DNA of 64,000 nt, taken from Microbacterium foliorum. GTDB taxonomy: Bacteria > Actinomycetota > Actinomycetes > Actinomycetales > Microbacteriaceae. The translations under genes and the position numbers were made by a program. The stretch spans positions 1,674,001 through 1,738,000 of the forward strand of contig NZ_CP031425.1 in assembly GCF_003367705.1 (NCBI RefSeq), in the 5' to 3' direction. Positions 38,680-46,943 of this stretch are shown piece by piece. The notes under the pieces are model-generated. The model was not told the origin of the DNA and made no database searches. It saw only the letters and a list, made by a program, of their open reading frames with translations. Every line of letters begins with the position of its first letter. Within the stretch, counting starts at the first letter, position 1.

Positions 38680-39708
38680 ATGCCGGAGGGGCATTCCGTA
38701 CATCGGATCGCGCGGCAGTTCGACCGCAACTTCGTCGGAAAGACGCTGCGCGCCTCGAGCCCGCAGGGGCGTTTCGCCGAGGGCGCCGCCGTTCTCGACG
38801 GACGTGAGGCGCTGCGCGTGCAGGCCGTCGGCAAGCAGATGTTCCTCGAAACGGAGGGTGATGTCTGGCTACGGGTGCACCTGGGCCTCTACGGAGCCTG
38901 GGATTTCGCGGGCGACATCATCGTCGATCCGACGATCGCCGCCGCGAACGGACGCATGGGGCAGACGAACCAGCGGGGCACCGTCGTCGAGGAAGAGCAG
39001 GGCGATGGCGCGCCGTCGGCTGACGCGATCCTCGATGACGCGGGCGAGAACTCGCTCTCATCCATCGGCGCGCCACGGCGCACCCGCGTGCACGTGCGCA
39101 TGTCGGAGCAGACCAAGGGCCTTGCCGATGAGGGGCTGGAGTGGCCGCCGCCGGTCGTGGGGCAGGTGCGTCTGCGGCTGATGACCGACATCACCGCCGC
39201 CGATCTGCGCGGACCGACGGCGTGCGTGCTGCAGACCCCGGAGGAGATGCTCGCGAGTGTGGCCAAGCTCGGACCCGATCCGCTCGTGGGCGACCCCGTG
39301 GAGAACGAGGAGCGGTTCGTGCGCGCCGTGCGGAGGAAGCCGACCGCGATCGCGCTGCTCCTGATGGACCAGGCGGTCGTCAGCGGAATTGGGAACGTGT
39401 ACCGCGCCGAGATGCTCTTCCGTCAGGGTCTGAACCCGCACACCCCGGGGCGTGAGGTGCCGGAGGACGTGGTGCGCGCACTCTGGTACGACTGGGTGCG
39501 CCTGCTGGCGATCGGAGTCGAGACCGGACAGATGATGACCATGGACGACCTCTCCGCCGCACAGTATCGCGCCGCGATGGCGAACCGCAACGACCGGCAC
39601 TGGGTCTACCACCGGGCGGGCCTGCCCTGCCGGATCTGCGGCACCGAGATCGCTCTCGAGGAGATCGGCGCGCGGAAGCTCTACTGGTGTCCGCGCTGCC
39701 AGGCGTGA
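38680..39708 (+). CDS. Fpg/Nei-family DNA glycosylase (Nei1-like) with internal insert
   Basis: A 342-residue base-excision repair enzyme. It starts MPEGHSVHRIARQF, with the catalytic N-terminal Pro (after Met removal) and Glu of the Fpg/Nei family; the H2TH region contains LLMDQAVVSGIGNVYRAEML, and a C-terminal zinc finger is CRICG plus WCPRC. Actinobacterial Nei1 enzymes are usually shorter; here an acidic then basic segment (about 85-145: EEEQGDGAPSADAILDDAGE to RVHVRMSEQTKG) interrupts the N-terminal beta-sandwich. Likely removes oxidised pyrimidines. Confidence 0.9.
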   Translation: MPEGHSVHRIARQFDRNFVGKTLRASSPQGRFAEGAAVLDGREALRVQAVGKQMFLETEGDVWLRVHLGLYGAWDFAGDIIVDPTIAAANGRMGQTNQRGTVVEEEQGDGAPSADAILDDAGENSLSSIGAPRRTRVHVRMSEQTKGLADEGLEWPPPVVGQVRLRLMTDITAADLRGPTACVLQTPEEMLASVAKLGPDPLVGDPVENEERFVRAVRRKPTAIALLLMDQAVVSGIGNVYRAEMLFRQGLNPHTPGREVPEDVVRALWYDWVRLLAIGVETGQMMTMDDLSAAQYRAAMANRNDRHWVYHRAGLPCRICGTEIALEEIGARKLYWCPRCQA

Positions 39709-39719
39709 GCCGTCGACCG

Positions 39720-39725
39720 TAGGCT
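39720..39725 (+). promoter_or_regulatory. -10 hexamer of the PaiB-like gene, leaderless type
   Basis: TAGGCT with a 6-nt spacer to the ATG at 39732. Confidence 0.5.
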
Positions 39726-39731
39726 GAGACG

Positions 39732-40373
39732 ATGCGTCAGAATCCCAGTTTCACGCTCGCGGATGTTCAGGAGATCCGTCGCGTCATCGACCGCAACCCC
39801 TGGGCGACCATCGTGAGCGACGGCCCCGAGGGCCTCGTGTCGTCGCACTACGCGGTCCTTCTCGATGACGGGAGAGACGACCTCACGATCGTGGGGCACG
39901 TCGGCCGTCCCGATGACCGGATCCACGCGATCGGGGAGCGGGAGATGCTCGTCGTGTTCCAGGGCCCCCACGGCTACATCTCGCCGGGCTGGTACGGCGA
40001 GGTCCAGGCCGTGCCGACGTGGAACTACACCGCCGTGCACCTCGCCGGGGTCCCCGAGATCCTGAGCGCTGAGGAGAACCTCCGCGTGCTCGATCGGCTC
40101 GTCGATCGATTCGAGGGGCGGATGCCGGAGCCGCGCGGCATGTGGGAACGACCGAACGATCCCGCTTTCATCGAGCGGCTCGCCGCCGGCACCGTCGGGT
40201 TCCGGCTCACACCGACACGGGTCGTGGCGAAGCACAAGCTCAGTCAGAACAAGGACGCGGAGACGATCGAGACGGTGATCGCACATCTCGAGGGCGACGG
40301 GCCCTACGCACAGCCCGAGCTCGCCGCCGAGATGAGGCGCGTACGTCAGGCCCGTCTCGGAGCTGCCGGATGA
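39732..40373 (+). CDS. FMN-binding split-barrel protein, PaiB family
   Basis: A 213-residue protein of the PaiB-like negative transcriptional regulator family. The FMN-binding split barrel covers most of it (RNPWATIVSDGPEGLVSSHY, FQGPHGYISPGWYG, VPTWNYTAVHLAG). PaiB in Bacillus represses sporulation and protease genes, but many homologues may simply be flavin-binding enzymes. The ATG follows TAGGCT by 6 nt. The stop overlaps the amidohydrolase start. Confidence 0.88.
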   Translation: MRQNPSFTLADVQEIRRVIDRNPWATIVSDGPEGLVSSHYAVLLDDGRDDLTIVGHVGRPDDRIHAIGEREMLVVFQGPHGYISPGWYGEVQAVPTWNYTAVHLAGVPEILSAEENLRVLDRLVDRFEGRMPEPRGMWERPNDPAFIERLAAGTVGFRLTPTRVVAKHKLSQNKDAETIETVIAHLEGDGPYAQPELAAEMRRVRQARLGAAG

Positions 40374-41866
40374 GCGGCATCGGATCTCGGATCGGCACCG
40401 TCGCGAACGTCCGCATCGCGGGGCCAGGCAGCGAGTATCTGATCGACGACGAACCCGTCGACATCGTGCTCGAGGACGGCCTGATCGTCGACATCGCGCC
40501 GGCGGGAGCGCTGCCGCCCGCCGGCGAGATTCTCGACGGCCACGGCGCCTGGGCGGTCCCCGGGCTGTGGGACAACCATGTGCACACGGTGCAATGGGCG
40601 CTCGCGACCGAGCGCGTCGCTCTCGGCGGGGCATCGTCCGCGGCGGAGGCCGCGTCGATCATGGCGGCCGCCGCGCCTCTTCCCGACGGACGCAAGGTCG
40701 GCAGCGGTTTCCGCGATGCGATGTGGCCGGATGCTCCCGACCTGGCACTGCTCGACCGCGCAACAGGCACGGTGCCGACGTACCTGATCAACGCCGATGT
40801 GCACAGCACCTGGCTCAATTCCGCGGCGTTGCGGCTCGAGGGGCTCTCGAGCCCCGACGGGATGCTGCGCGAGCAGTACGCGTTCGAGATCTCGCGACGG
40901 CTCAACGCCGTCGAGCCGCTTCGCGCCGACATCGCCGTCGGAGCGGCGGGCGAGCGCGCAGCATCGCGGGGGGTGGTCGGCCTCGTCGACTTCGACATGG
41001 CCTGGAACGCCGAGGCCTGGTCACGGCGCGTCGCAGCCGGCTTCGCCGCGCACAGGGTGGAGTTCGCGATCTACCCGTTCGACCTGACGCGGGCGATCGC
41101 AGAGGGGCTTCGATCGGGTGAGGTGCACGAGCTGTCGGAGACGCCGGAGGCTGCTCGCGGACTGATCAGTGTGGGACCGCTGAAGGTCATCAGTGACGGA
41201 TCGCTGGGCACCCGCACCGCGGCGTGTTCGCACCCCTATCCCGGGGATCCACAGAACTTCGGCGTGCTCACCGTCCCGCCCGCCGAGCTCACCGAACTGC
41301 TCACGGCCGCGACCGGCGGCGGCCTCGGCGTCGCGGTGCACGCGATCGGGGATCGCGCGGTCACTGCGGCGCTCGACGCCTTCACTCTCTCTGGCGCCAC
41401 CGGGACCATCGAACATGCGCAGCTCGTGCGCCACGCGGACCTCGCCCGCTTCGGGCGCCTCGGGGTGATCGCGAGTGTGCAGCCGCAGCATGCTCTCGAC
41501 GATCGCGACCTCGTCGGCACGCACTGGGCGGGTCAGACCTCCGTCGGCTACCCGCTCAGAGCCCTCAGGGACGCCGGCGTCGAACTCCGGTTCGGATCCG
41601 ACGCGCCCGTCGCTCCGCTGGATCCCTGGCAGGGGATCGCCGCTGCGGTCACCCGCACCGACGACGAGCGCGACGCGTGGCATCCGGAGGAGCGGATCAC
41701 CCGCGCCCAGGCCCTTCAGGCCAGTGTGCGCACGGCCCTGCGCCCCGGACAGCCCGCCGACATCGCCCTCTGCGGCTTCGACCCGCTGCAGGCATCCGGC
41801 GCGGATCTGCGCGCCATGCCGGTCATCGCGACGCTCGTGGCCGGACGAGTCACGCACGGCGTCTGA
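40370..41866 (+). CDS. Amidohydrolase, YtcJ type
   Basis: A 498-residue metal-dependent hydrolase of the amidohydrolase superfamily. The metal-binding HxH is in WDNHVHTVQW (about 65), a carboxylated-Lys or Glu region follows in VISDGSLGTRTAA, then His ligands in AVHAIGDRAV and IEHAQLVRH, and the Asp in RFGSDAPVAPLD. YtcJ-type members act on exocyclic amide or carbamate bonds; the real substrate is unknown. Translationally coupled to the PaiB-like gene (ATGA). Confidence 0.88.
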   Translation: MSGIGSRIGTVANVRIAGPGSEYLIDDEPVDIVLEDGLIVDIAPAGALPPAGEILDGHGAWAVPGLWDNHVHTVQWALATERVALGGASSAAEAASIMAAAAPLPDGRKVGSGFRDAMWPDAPDLALLDRATGTVPTYLINADVHSTWLNSAALRLEGLSSPDGMLREQYAFEISRRLNAVEPLRADIAVGAAGERAASRGVVGLVDFDMAWNAEAWSRRVAAGFAAHRVEFAIYPFDLTRAIAEGLRSGEVHELSETPEAARGLISVGPLKVISDGSLGTRTAACSHPYPGDPQNFGVLTVPPAELTELLTAATGGGLGVAVHAIGDRAVTAALDAFTLSGATGTIEHAQLVRHADLARFGRLGVIASVQPQHALDDRDLVGTHWAGQTSVGYPLRALRDAGVELRFGSDAPVAPLDPWQGIAAAVTRTDDERDAWHPEERITRAQALQASVRTALRPGQPADIALCGFDPLQASGADLRAMPVIATLVAGRVTHGV

Positions 41867-41902
41867 GGCCTCCCGAACAAGAGAAGGCGCTCGCGAACGA
41901 GA

Positions 41903-41931
41903 GAGGGCACCGGGATGACCCCGGTGCCCTC
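41903..41931. terminator. Bidirectional terminator hairpin
   Basis: A perfect 12-bp stem (41903-41914 and 41920-41931) with a 5-nt loop lies between the stops of the amidohydrolase gene and the dps-like gene, which point at each other. Confidence 0.75.
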
Positions 41932-41948
41932 GTCGAGTCGTCTGGTGA

Positions 41949-42434
41949 TCAGGCGGCGATGTGCGACACGAGGAACCAGCGGTCCTTCTCGAGTCCGCGC
42001 ATGACCTCGATCGCGACGTCCTGGCTGGTGAGGTCGACCTCGTCGAGACCGTCGATCGCGGCCTTCACATCGACCAGGATCGCGTCGATGTCGGCGATGA
42101 CGGCGCGCACGAGCTCGTCGGACTGCGTGAAGCCTGCAGGAACCGAGGTGGCTCCGGCCTTGGCGGCGACGGCGCTGACGCGGGCGTCGATCGGGAGCCC
42201 CAGCGCGACGATCCGCTCGGCGGCCGTGTCGGCGAAGTCACCGGCGTGGGCGACGATCGTGTCGAGCAGCTCGTGCACGCCGACGAAGTTCGCGCCGCGA
42301 ACGTGCCAGTGGGCCTGCTTGCCGTTGACCGTCAGTGCCTGCAGTCCCAGGACGACGGGGGAGAGGAACTGAGCCGCTGCGGCTGCCACGGTCGGGTCGC
42401 TGGCGGTGGTGGGAACGGTCTGTACCTTGCTCAT
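41949..42434 (-). CDS. dps: Dps-family ferritin-like protein
   Basis: A 161-residue DNA-protection protein of the ferritin superfamily. The ferroxidase ligand set of Dps is visible: QAHWHVRGANFVGVHELLD (His, His, Asp) and the Asp/Glu downstream (HAGDFADTAAERIVALG). The N-terminal tail (about 15 residues) is uncharged apart from one Lys. GGAG precedes the ATG by 8 nt. It sequesters iron with peroxide and may bind DNA under stress. Divergent from the carbonic-anhydrase-like gene. Confidence 0.95.
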   Translation of the reverse strand: MSKVQTVPTTASDPTVAAAAAQFLSPVVLGLQALTVNGKQAHWHVRGANFVGVHELLDTIVAHAGDFADTAAERIVALGLPIDARVSAVAAKAGATSVPAGFTQSDELVRAVIADIDAILVDVKAAIDGLDEVDLTSQDVAIEVMRGLEKDRWFLVSHIAA

Positions 42435-42563
42435 GCTGTGCTCCTCTGAAGTGCTCTTCTCGTACCTGATGAAGACAACGCTACTCATCTGAAAACATTC
42501 CGCAAGCAAGCGAAGGCTCGGCTTAGTGCCCCGGAAACACGCGGTATTCCTGGGATGTGAGGG

Positions 42564-42569
42564 TAGTCT
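42564..42569 (+). promoter_or_regulatory. -10 hexamer of the gamma-CA-like gene, leaderless type
   Basis: TAGTCT with a 6-nt spacer to the ATG at 42576. Confidence 0.5.
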
Positions 42570-42575
42570 CCCCTC

Positions 42576-43112
42576 ATGGTCATCGCACGTGGAGCATCCG
42601 TTCTCGCACTTCCGGGAAAGGAGCCCTCGATCGCTCAGGACGTCTTCGTCGCCGACGGTGCTCGCATCGTCGGACAGGTCTCGCTGGCCGCAGGCTCGAG
42701 CGTCTGGTACAACGCCGTGCTGCGCGCGGACTCCGCCTCCATCACCGTCGGTGCGCGGAGCAACCTGCAGGACAACGTCTCGGTCCACGTCGACGCCGAC
42801 CATCCCGTGCTCCTGGGAGCGGACGTGTCGATCGGACACAATGCCGTCGTGCACGGCTGCACGATCGGCGACGGCTCGCTCGTCGGCATGGGCGCCGTGG
42901 TGCTCAGTGGCGCGGTCATCGGCGCAGGGTGCCTCGTGGCGGGCGGTGCCGTCGTCCTCGGCGGCACCGTGGTGCCCGACGGATCCCTGGTCGCGGGGAT
43001 ACCCGCCACGGTGCGCAGGCCCCTCACCGACGACGAGAGGGTGGGACTCCGCGACAACGCCGATGCCTATCTCCGCCACGTGCGCGCGCATATCGAGGCC
43101 ACACCGGTCTGA
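42576..43112 (+). CDS. Gamma-carbonic anhydrase-like left-handed beta-helix protein
   Basis: A 178-residue hexapeptide-repeat protein. Isoleucine/valine-patch repeats run from about 12 to 150 and form a left-handed beta helix. Three histidines in the usual positions for zinc binding are present (VHVDADH and GHNAVVHGC). The family includes gamma-carbonic anhydrases, but many members (YrdA, PaaY) have other or no known activity. Leaderless start after TAGTCT. Confidence 0.9.
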   Translation: MVIARGASVLALPGKEPSIAQDVFVADGARIVGQVSLAAGSSVWYNAVLRADSASITVGARSNLQDNVSVHVDADHPVLLGADVSIGHNAVVHGCTIGDGSLVGMGAVVLSGAVIGAGCLVAGGAVVLGGTVVPDGSLVAGIPATVRRPLTDDERVGLRDNADAYLRHVRAHIEATPV

Positions 43113-43124
43113 CTCCGCCGGCCC

Positions 43125-43130
43125 GCTAGG
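43125..43130 (+). promoter_or_regulatory. -10 hexamer of tRNA-Met
   Basis: TAGGCT ends 11 nt before the tRNA 5' end. Confidence 0.4.
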
Positions 43131-43141
43131 CTGGTCTGCGC

Positions 43142-43215
43142 GGGGCGGTGGCCAAGCTGGTTAAGGCAGTGGGCTCATAACCCAACGATCGCGGGTTCAA
43201 GTCCCGCCCGCCCTA
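43142..43215 (+). tRNA. tRNA with CAT anticodon (tRNA-Met, elongator)
   Basis: 74 nt. Acceptor GGGGCGG pairs with CCGCCCT (terminal G-T), the anticodon stem is GTGGG/CCCAA-like with loop CTCATAA, and the T-arm is CGCGGGTTCAAGTCCCG. CCA is not encoded. Elongator Met is the likeliest identity; a lysidine-modified Ile tRNA with CAT is possible. The last 3 bases are also the stop codon of the minus-strand membrane-protein gene. Confidence 0.9.
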
Positions 43216-43842
43216 CTCCCGCACGACTGCTGATGCGACCATGCCTGCATCGCTCGCCTCTCGTGCCGCGCGCTCGACGGGCGCGAACACGAGTGCGAGG
43301 CCCGCGACCAGACCGCCGAGACCGCCGAAGACCATGTCGCCGATCGTGTCCTGATACGTCACGAATATCTCGTCGCTCAGATACGTCAGGCCCAGCCATT
43401 CGACCATCTCCCACACCGCGCTGAGCGCCAGGGCGGTCAGGGGGAGCAGCACGAGCGGGGTACGAGCCGACACCGCGTCGCCGCGGGTGATCGGCGCGAT
43501 CCGGGCGCGCGTGAGCACGACGGCGGCGATGACCGCGAGCACGCCGGTGCAGGCGAAATGCACCAGCAGATCCCATCCGGGGACGCTGCGGTACAGATCG
43601 AACACGTTGCTCCACGCCGCCGCGAGGACGAGCACGCACGTGGTCAGATCGAACCATCCGCGCAACCCCAGCATCCGTGGCAGCATCAGCGCGGGGAGGG
43701 CGAGCGCGGTGATCCCGACGTCCGTCGGCGCGAGCACGATCGCCGCGACACCGACCGCGACCACTCCGATGACACGGAGGGCGTCCGCCGCCCATTCCGC
43801 GGCGGTGCGGGGAGGACGCAGGAAGTCGTCTCTGAGAGTCAT
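43213..43842 (-). CDS. Integral membrane protein, YjdF/DUF2238-like
   Basis: A 209-residue protein with about six hydrophobic segments (GVVAVGVAAIVLAPTDVGI, TALALPALMLP, LTTCVLVLAAAW, LVHFACTGVLAVIAAVVL, LVLLPLTALALSAVWEMVEW, DMVFGGLGGLVAGLALVF). The pattern LSAVWEMVEWLG plus YQDTIGDMVFGGLGGL resembles the DUF2238/YjdF family. Function unknown. Its ATG overlaps the EEP-hydrolase stop and its TAG lies within the 3' end of tRNA-Met. Confidence 0.8.
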   Translation of the reverse strand: MTLRDDFLRPPRTAAEWAADALRVIGVVAVGVAAIVLAPTDVGITALALPALMLPRMLGLRGWFDLTTCVLVLAAAWSNVFDLYRSVPGWDLLVHFACTGVLAVIAAVVLTRARIAPITRGDAVSARTPLVLLPLTALALSAVWEMVEWLGLTYLSDEIFVTYQDTIGDMVFGGLGGLVAGLALVFAPVERAAREASDAGMVASAVVRE

Positions 43843-44669
43843 CGGTCATCCTCCACGATCGTGAGCAGACTCTGCACCGGCAGATGATCGGAGGGGCGGA
43901 TGCCGTCGAACGATCGGTCGTTCATGGCGGCCTCCCGCACGCGGATGCCGGGAGTGACGAGGATCCGATCGATGCGGCGTCCCCCGGCGCGGGCAGGTCG
44001 ATACCCCGGGCACGTGCCCCACTCGGGGGTCAGTCGCGTCTCCGCCTCGCTCCAGCTGTCCGCCAGCCCTCCCGCGATCAGAGCCCGCACGGCCGACGAC
44101 CCGTCCCCGGCGTTCAGGTCACCCATCACGACGGCCGGCGCGGTGCTGCGGGCGACGAGCGCCACGACGGCGCGCGCGGAATGCGCACGCGAGGTGCGGG
44201 AGAGGTGATCGAGGTGGGTGTTCACGACCAGCAGAGACAGGCCGGTGGCGACATCCGTGAACTCCGCGGCCACGAGGATCCGGGGGATCAGGTTGCCCCA
44301 GCCGATCGATCCCGGGCTGCTGGGCGTGTCCGAGAGCGCCTGCTGGGTCCACGACCTCAGCGTCACCCGCGAGGTGTCGTAGAGGATCGGAGTGCCCTCG
44401 CCGTCGCCGTGTCTCCCGCGACCTCGACCGAGCGACCGGTACCGCGGGCCCAGCGCCTCTCGGACGATACGGAGCGCCCGGGGCCGCACCTCCTGCAGCC
44501 CCAGGATCGTCGGCGCCTCCGCTCCGAGCAGCGCCGCGACGGCCGGGGCGCGTCGGCCCCACCGGTCTACTCGGCGGACCAGGGGACCGTCCATCGCGCG
44601 ACGGATGTTGAAGGACATCACGTGCAGGTCCGGAGCCGACGCGGGCCCCATGGCCGCAGGACTGCTCAT
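43839..44669 (-). CDS. Endonuclease/exonuclease/phosphatase-family hydrolase
   Basis: A 276-residue DNase I-fold hydrolase with all core motifs: SFNIRRAMDG, LGLQEVRP (Glu metal ligand), VVNTHLDHLS (His), MGDLNAG (Asp, Asn), RIDRILVTPG and SDHLPV (catalytic Asp-His). The substrate may be a nucleic acid, phosphoinositide or other phosphodiester. The ATG at 44667-44669 overlaps the glycosyltransferase stop, so this and the next gene are coupled to it. Confidence 0.9.
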   Translation of the reverse strand: MSSPAAMGPASAPDLHVMSFNIRRAMDGPLVRRVDRWGRRAPAVAALLGAEAPTILGLQEVRPRALRIVREALGPRYRSLGRGRGRHGDGEGTPILYDTSRVTLRSWTQQALSDTPSSPGSIGWGNLIPRILVAAEFTDVATGLSLLVVNTHLDHLSRTSRAHSARAVVALVARSTAPAVVMGDLNAGDGSSAVRALIAGGLADSWSEAETRLTPEWGTCPGYRPARAGGRRIDRILVTPGIRVREAAMNDRSFDGIRPSDHLPVQSLLTIVEDDR

Positions 44670-45508
44670 GCGAGCATCCGCCGCGCCGCACGTCGGCGCA
44701 GACTCTCCGTGACAAGACGTCGCCACCGTCGCGGAGGGAAGTCGTGGGGCCAATGCACGACCACGCTGCGATACCCCCGGTGCACCCGACGGCCGAACCG
44801 GCCATCGGTGAACGGTCGCATCGACATCCCCATACGGCCCTCCGGCAGCATGCCGATGCGGTGCCCCCTGCCGAGATGGAAAGCGAGGTCGAGGTCGTCG
44901 TGCAGCTCGGGGTCGTCGCGATGCACTTCGCCGCGCACGGACTCCCATGCCTCGCGGCGGAATGCCAGGTTGGAGCCGAACAGCGGCGGATGCCCGAGCG
45001 TGAGGCCCAGCAGCGCGCGATACGCACCGAGGTAGAGCAGCTCCAACGGCGTGCGGAGCGCGGCCGGCCCGTCGGTGAACCGCGCTCGACCTGTGAACGC
45101 GGCAATGTCCGCGTCCGCGGCGAACGCGCCGACGACCGCTCGCACCCATCCGGGCTCCGGCACGCAGTCCGCGTCGAGGCGGAGGATGAGATCGCCGCGG
45201 GCGGCGTCGTAGCCGGCGGACGCCGCAGCCGGGATCCCGGGATCATCGCAGCGCACGACACGCGCCCCCGCGGCTCTGGCGCGATCGGCCGAGTCGTCGG
45301 AGGAGCCGTTGTCGACGACGATGATCTCGTCGACCGGTCGATCCTGAGCGACGAGCGCCGACAGGCAGCGCGTCAGCAGCGCCGCATCGTCCTTCACGGG
45401 GATCACCACCGAGACGGCCGGCTCGCCTCGCGGTACGACTGTGACGGTCCCGTGCCGTGCGGCGTCGGAACGGCACACGTCCTCGCCATCCCCTCGGGCA
45501 CCCGTCAT
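44666..45508 (-). CDS. Glycosyltransferase family 2
   Basis: A 280-residue GT-A fold transferase. VSVVIPVKDDAALLTRCLSA starts the nucleotide-binding half, VDNGSSDDS follows, and the metal-binding triad sits in LRLDADCVPEPGW. It then has the EDxxL-like HDDLDLAFHLG acceptor motif. No clear membrane helix. Substrate unknown; a role in surface glycan or lipid glycosylation is plausible. First gene of a three-gene chain with the EEP hydrolase and the membrane protein. Confidence 0.9.
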   Translation of the reverse strand: MTGARGDGEDVCRSDAARHGTVTVVPRGEPAVSVVIPVKDDAALLTRCLSALVAQDRPVDEIIVVDNGSSDDSADRARAAGARVVRCDDPGIPAAASAGYDAARGDLILRLDADCVPEPGWVRAVVGAFAADADIAAFTGRARFTDGPAALRTPLELLYLGAYRALLGLTLGHPPLFGSNLAFRREAWESVRGEVHRDDPELHDDLDLAFHLGRGHRIGMLPEGRMGMSMRPFTDGRFGRRVHRGYRSVVVHWPHDFPPRRWRRLVTESLRRRAARRMLA

Positions 45509-45603
45509 ACCGATCGTCCTGTCATCGCCTACAGTCTGACACCGTGGCCGCGGCGCGGCGAGGGACTTGACAGTGGATGAGGGTCACGGCACACGCCGGT
45601 GCG

Positions 45604-45927
45604 TCAGACGCTCAGTGCGTCCTCGGGCGGGTCGAGCAGCTCGTCGACGAGCATCACGCCGCCGGTCGAGTTCGCCGAGTGGGCGAGTGCCTCGATCCAC
45701 CGGCGACTCAGTGACGTGGCCTCCGGCTCGTCGAAGACGAAACGGAGGGGGATCGAGGGGTGCAGCCACACCGTGGAGCGACCCTGAGGCTGGTCGTCGG
45801 GGTGTCGCCAGGTGAGGGTGAAGCTCTCATTGCGGCGCAGCTTCGTCGCGATGACGACCTTGAGATGCGCGAGCGGGCGGTCGTCGATATGGATCGGGTC
45901 CGATCCGCCGTAATACAGGTAACCCAT
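45604..45927 (-). CDS. Small DUF7882-like protein
   Basis: A 107-residue protein of the MGYLYYGG family found in Microbacteriaceae, which is often labelled ATP-dependent DNA ligase without any ligase motif. It contains IDDRPLAHLKVVIATKLRRN and TVWLHPSIPLRFVFDEPE; no lysine nucleophile motif is seen, so the ligase label is not supported. Function unknown. The start follows TAGATT by 7 nt. Confidence 0.8.
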   Translation of the reverse strand: MGYLYYGGSDPIHIDDRPLAHLKVVIATKLRRNESFTLTWRHPDDQPQGRSTVWLHPSIPLRFVFDEPEATSLSRRWIEALAHSANSTGGVMLVDELLDPPEDALSV

Positions 45928-45934
45928 GATCGAG

Positions 45935-45940
45935 AATCTA
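45935..45940 (-). promoter_or_regulatory. -10 hexamer of the DUF7882-like gene
   Basis: TAGATT on the minus strand with a 7-nt spacer to the ATG. Confidence 0.45.
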
Positions 45941-46013
45941 TTCGCCCGCGATTCGAGTGTCCCTGCACGTCGCCTCCCTGCGCGCGGTTCGCGAACAGGT
46001 CGTGCGCGAACTG

Positions 46014-46943
46014 TCATCGGCCGTGCATGGCGACCGTCTGCGAGGGCAGCATTCCGAAGCTCTCCCGATAGGCCGTGGCGAAGCGCGACGGGTGCGAGAA
46101 TCCCCATCGACGGGCGACCGCGGACACGGTCGACGGAGCCCCCGACCGCAGCTCGCGGTGGGCACCGTCGAGACGCGCCTGGCGCAGGCGTTCGGCCGGC
46201 GTGGTGTCGAGCGCACGGCGGAAGGCGTACTGGAGTCCCCTCGTCGAGATGTGCACCGCCGTCGCCACGTCGTCGACGGTGATGGGTCGGTGCGCGTTCT
46301 CGGCGATGAACTCGAGCGCACGACGCACCGTGACGGGTGCCGGCGACGTCTGCGCCGATCGCTGACGTCGTGGCGCACCAGCGATCGAGAACGTGGCGAG
46401 CGTCGCCGCGGCCGCGTGACGATCGAGCTCCGCACGCAGCAGCTCGTCGTGATCGTCGAGCTCCGCCAGGCTGCGCTCGAGGTAGGTGAACATCCGATCC
46501 CAGGCCGCCGCCAGCGAGGCCGACCGGGGCGAGAGGTCCGATGCGTGCAGAGAGAGTGTGTCGTCGCCGCTGATCGTGCGGGCGAGTCGCTGCAATGACG
46601 TGGGTTCGAACACGACGGCGCTGACCCGCGCTCCGCGCTCCCAGTGAGAGTGGACTCGGGCGCCGTCGCTGATCCACGGACGACTCGCATCGAGGTCGGC
46701 CCGGTCGGAGCGGATGCGCACGGCAGGGCCCTCGATCCGGCAGACGAGGAACTGGTTCTCGGGCTGAACGGTCGAGCGCACCTCCGCAGCGAGGTCGTAG
46801 CGGACCACGCTCGCGCCGGTCAGATCTGCCGAATGCCAGTCGAAGAAGAAGCGCTGACGATCGACGTCGTGGAGCACGGCTGACGGGACGTACTGCTTCC
46901 AGGTGCTCTCGACACGGGTGGCGTCATCGGTGCGCAGGCGCAT
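46014..46943 (-). CDS. AraC-family transcriptional regulator
   Basis: A 309-residue regulator. The N-terminal about 190 residues form a ligand-binding-like domain of the type seen in AraC_binding_2 proteins (FFFDWHSADLTGASVVRYDL); the C-terminal about 100 residues hold two HTH motifs (ITVDDVATAVHISTRGLQYA and VSAVARRWGFSHPSRFATAY). The ATG at 46941-46943 has AGGAGGTGG 8 nt upstream, which settles the start; that site lies inside the end of the exonuclease gene (20-bp overlap). Target genes are unknown. Confidence 0.93.
   Translation of the reverse strand: MRLRTDDATRVESTWKQYVPSAVLHDVDRQRFFFDWHSADLTGASVVRYDLAAEVRSTVQPENQFLVCRIEGPAVRIRSDRADLDASRPWISDGARVHSHWERGARVSAVVFEPTSLQRLARTISGDDTLSLHASDLSPRSASLAAAWDRMFTYLERSLAELDDHDELLRAELDRHAAAATLATFSIAGAPRRQRSAQTSPAPVTVRRALEFIAENAHRPITVDDVATAVHISTRGLQYAFRRALDTTPAERLRQARLDGAHRELRSGAPSTVSAVARRWGFSHPSRFATAYRESFGMLPSQTVAMHGR

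Noticed and set aside
45604..45927. Label of ATP-dependent DNA ligase for the small MGYLYYGG protein
   Set aside because: No KxDG nucleophile motif and only 107 residues; the label is not supported by the sequence.
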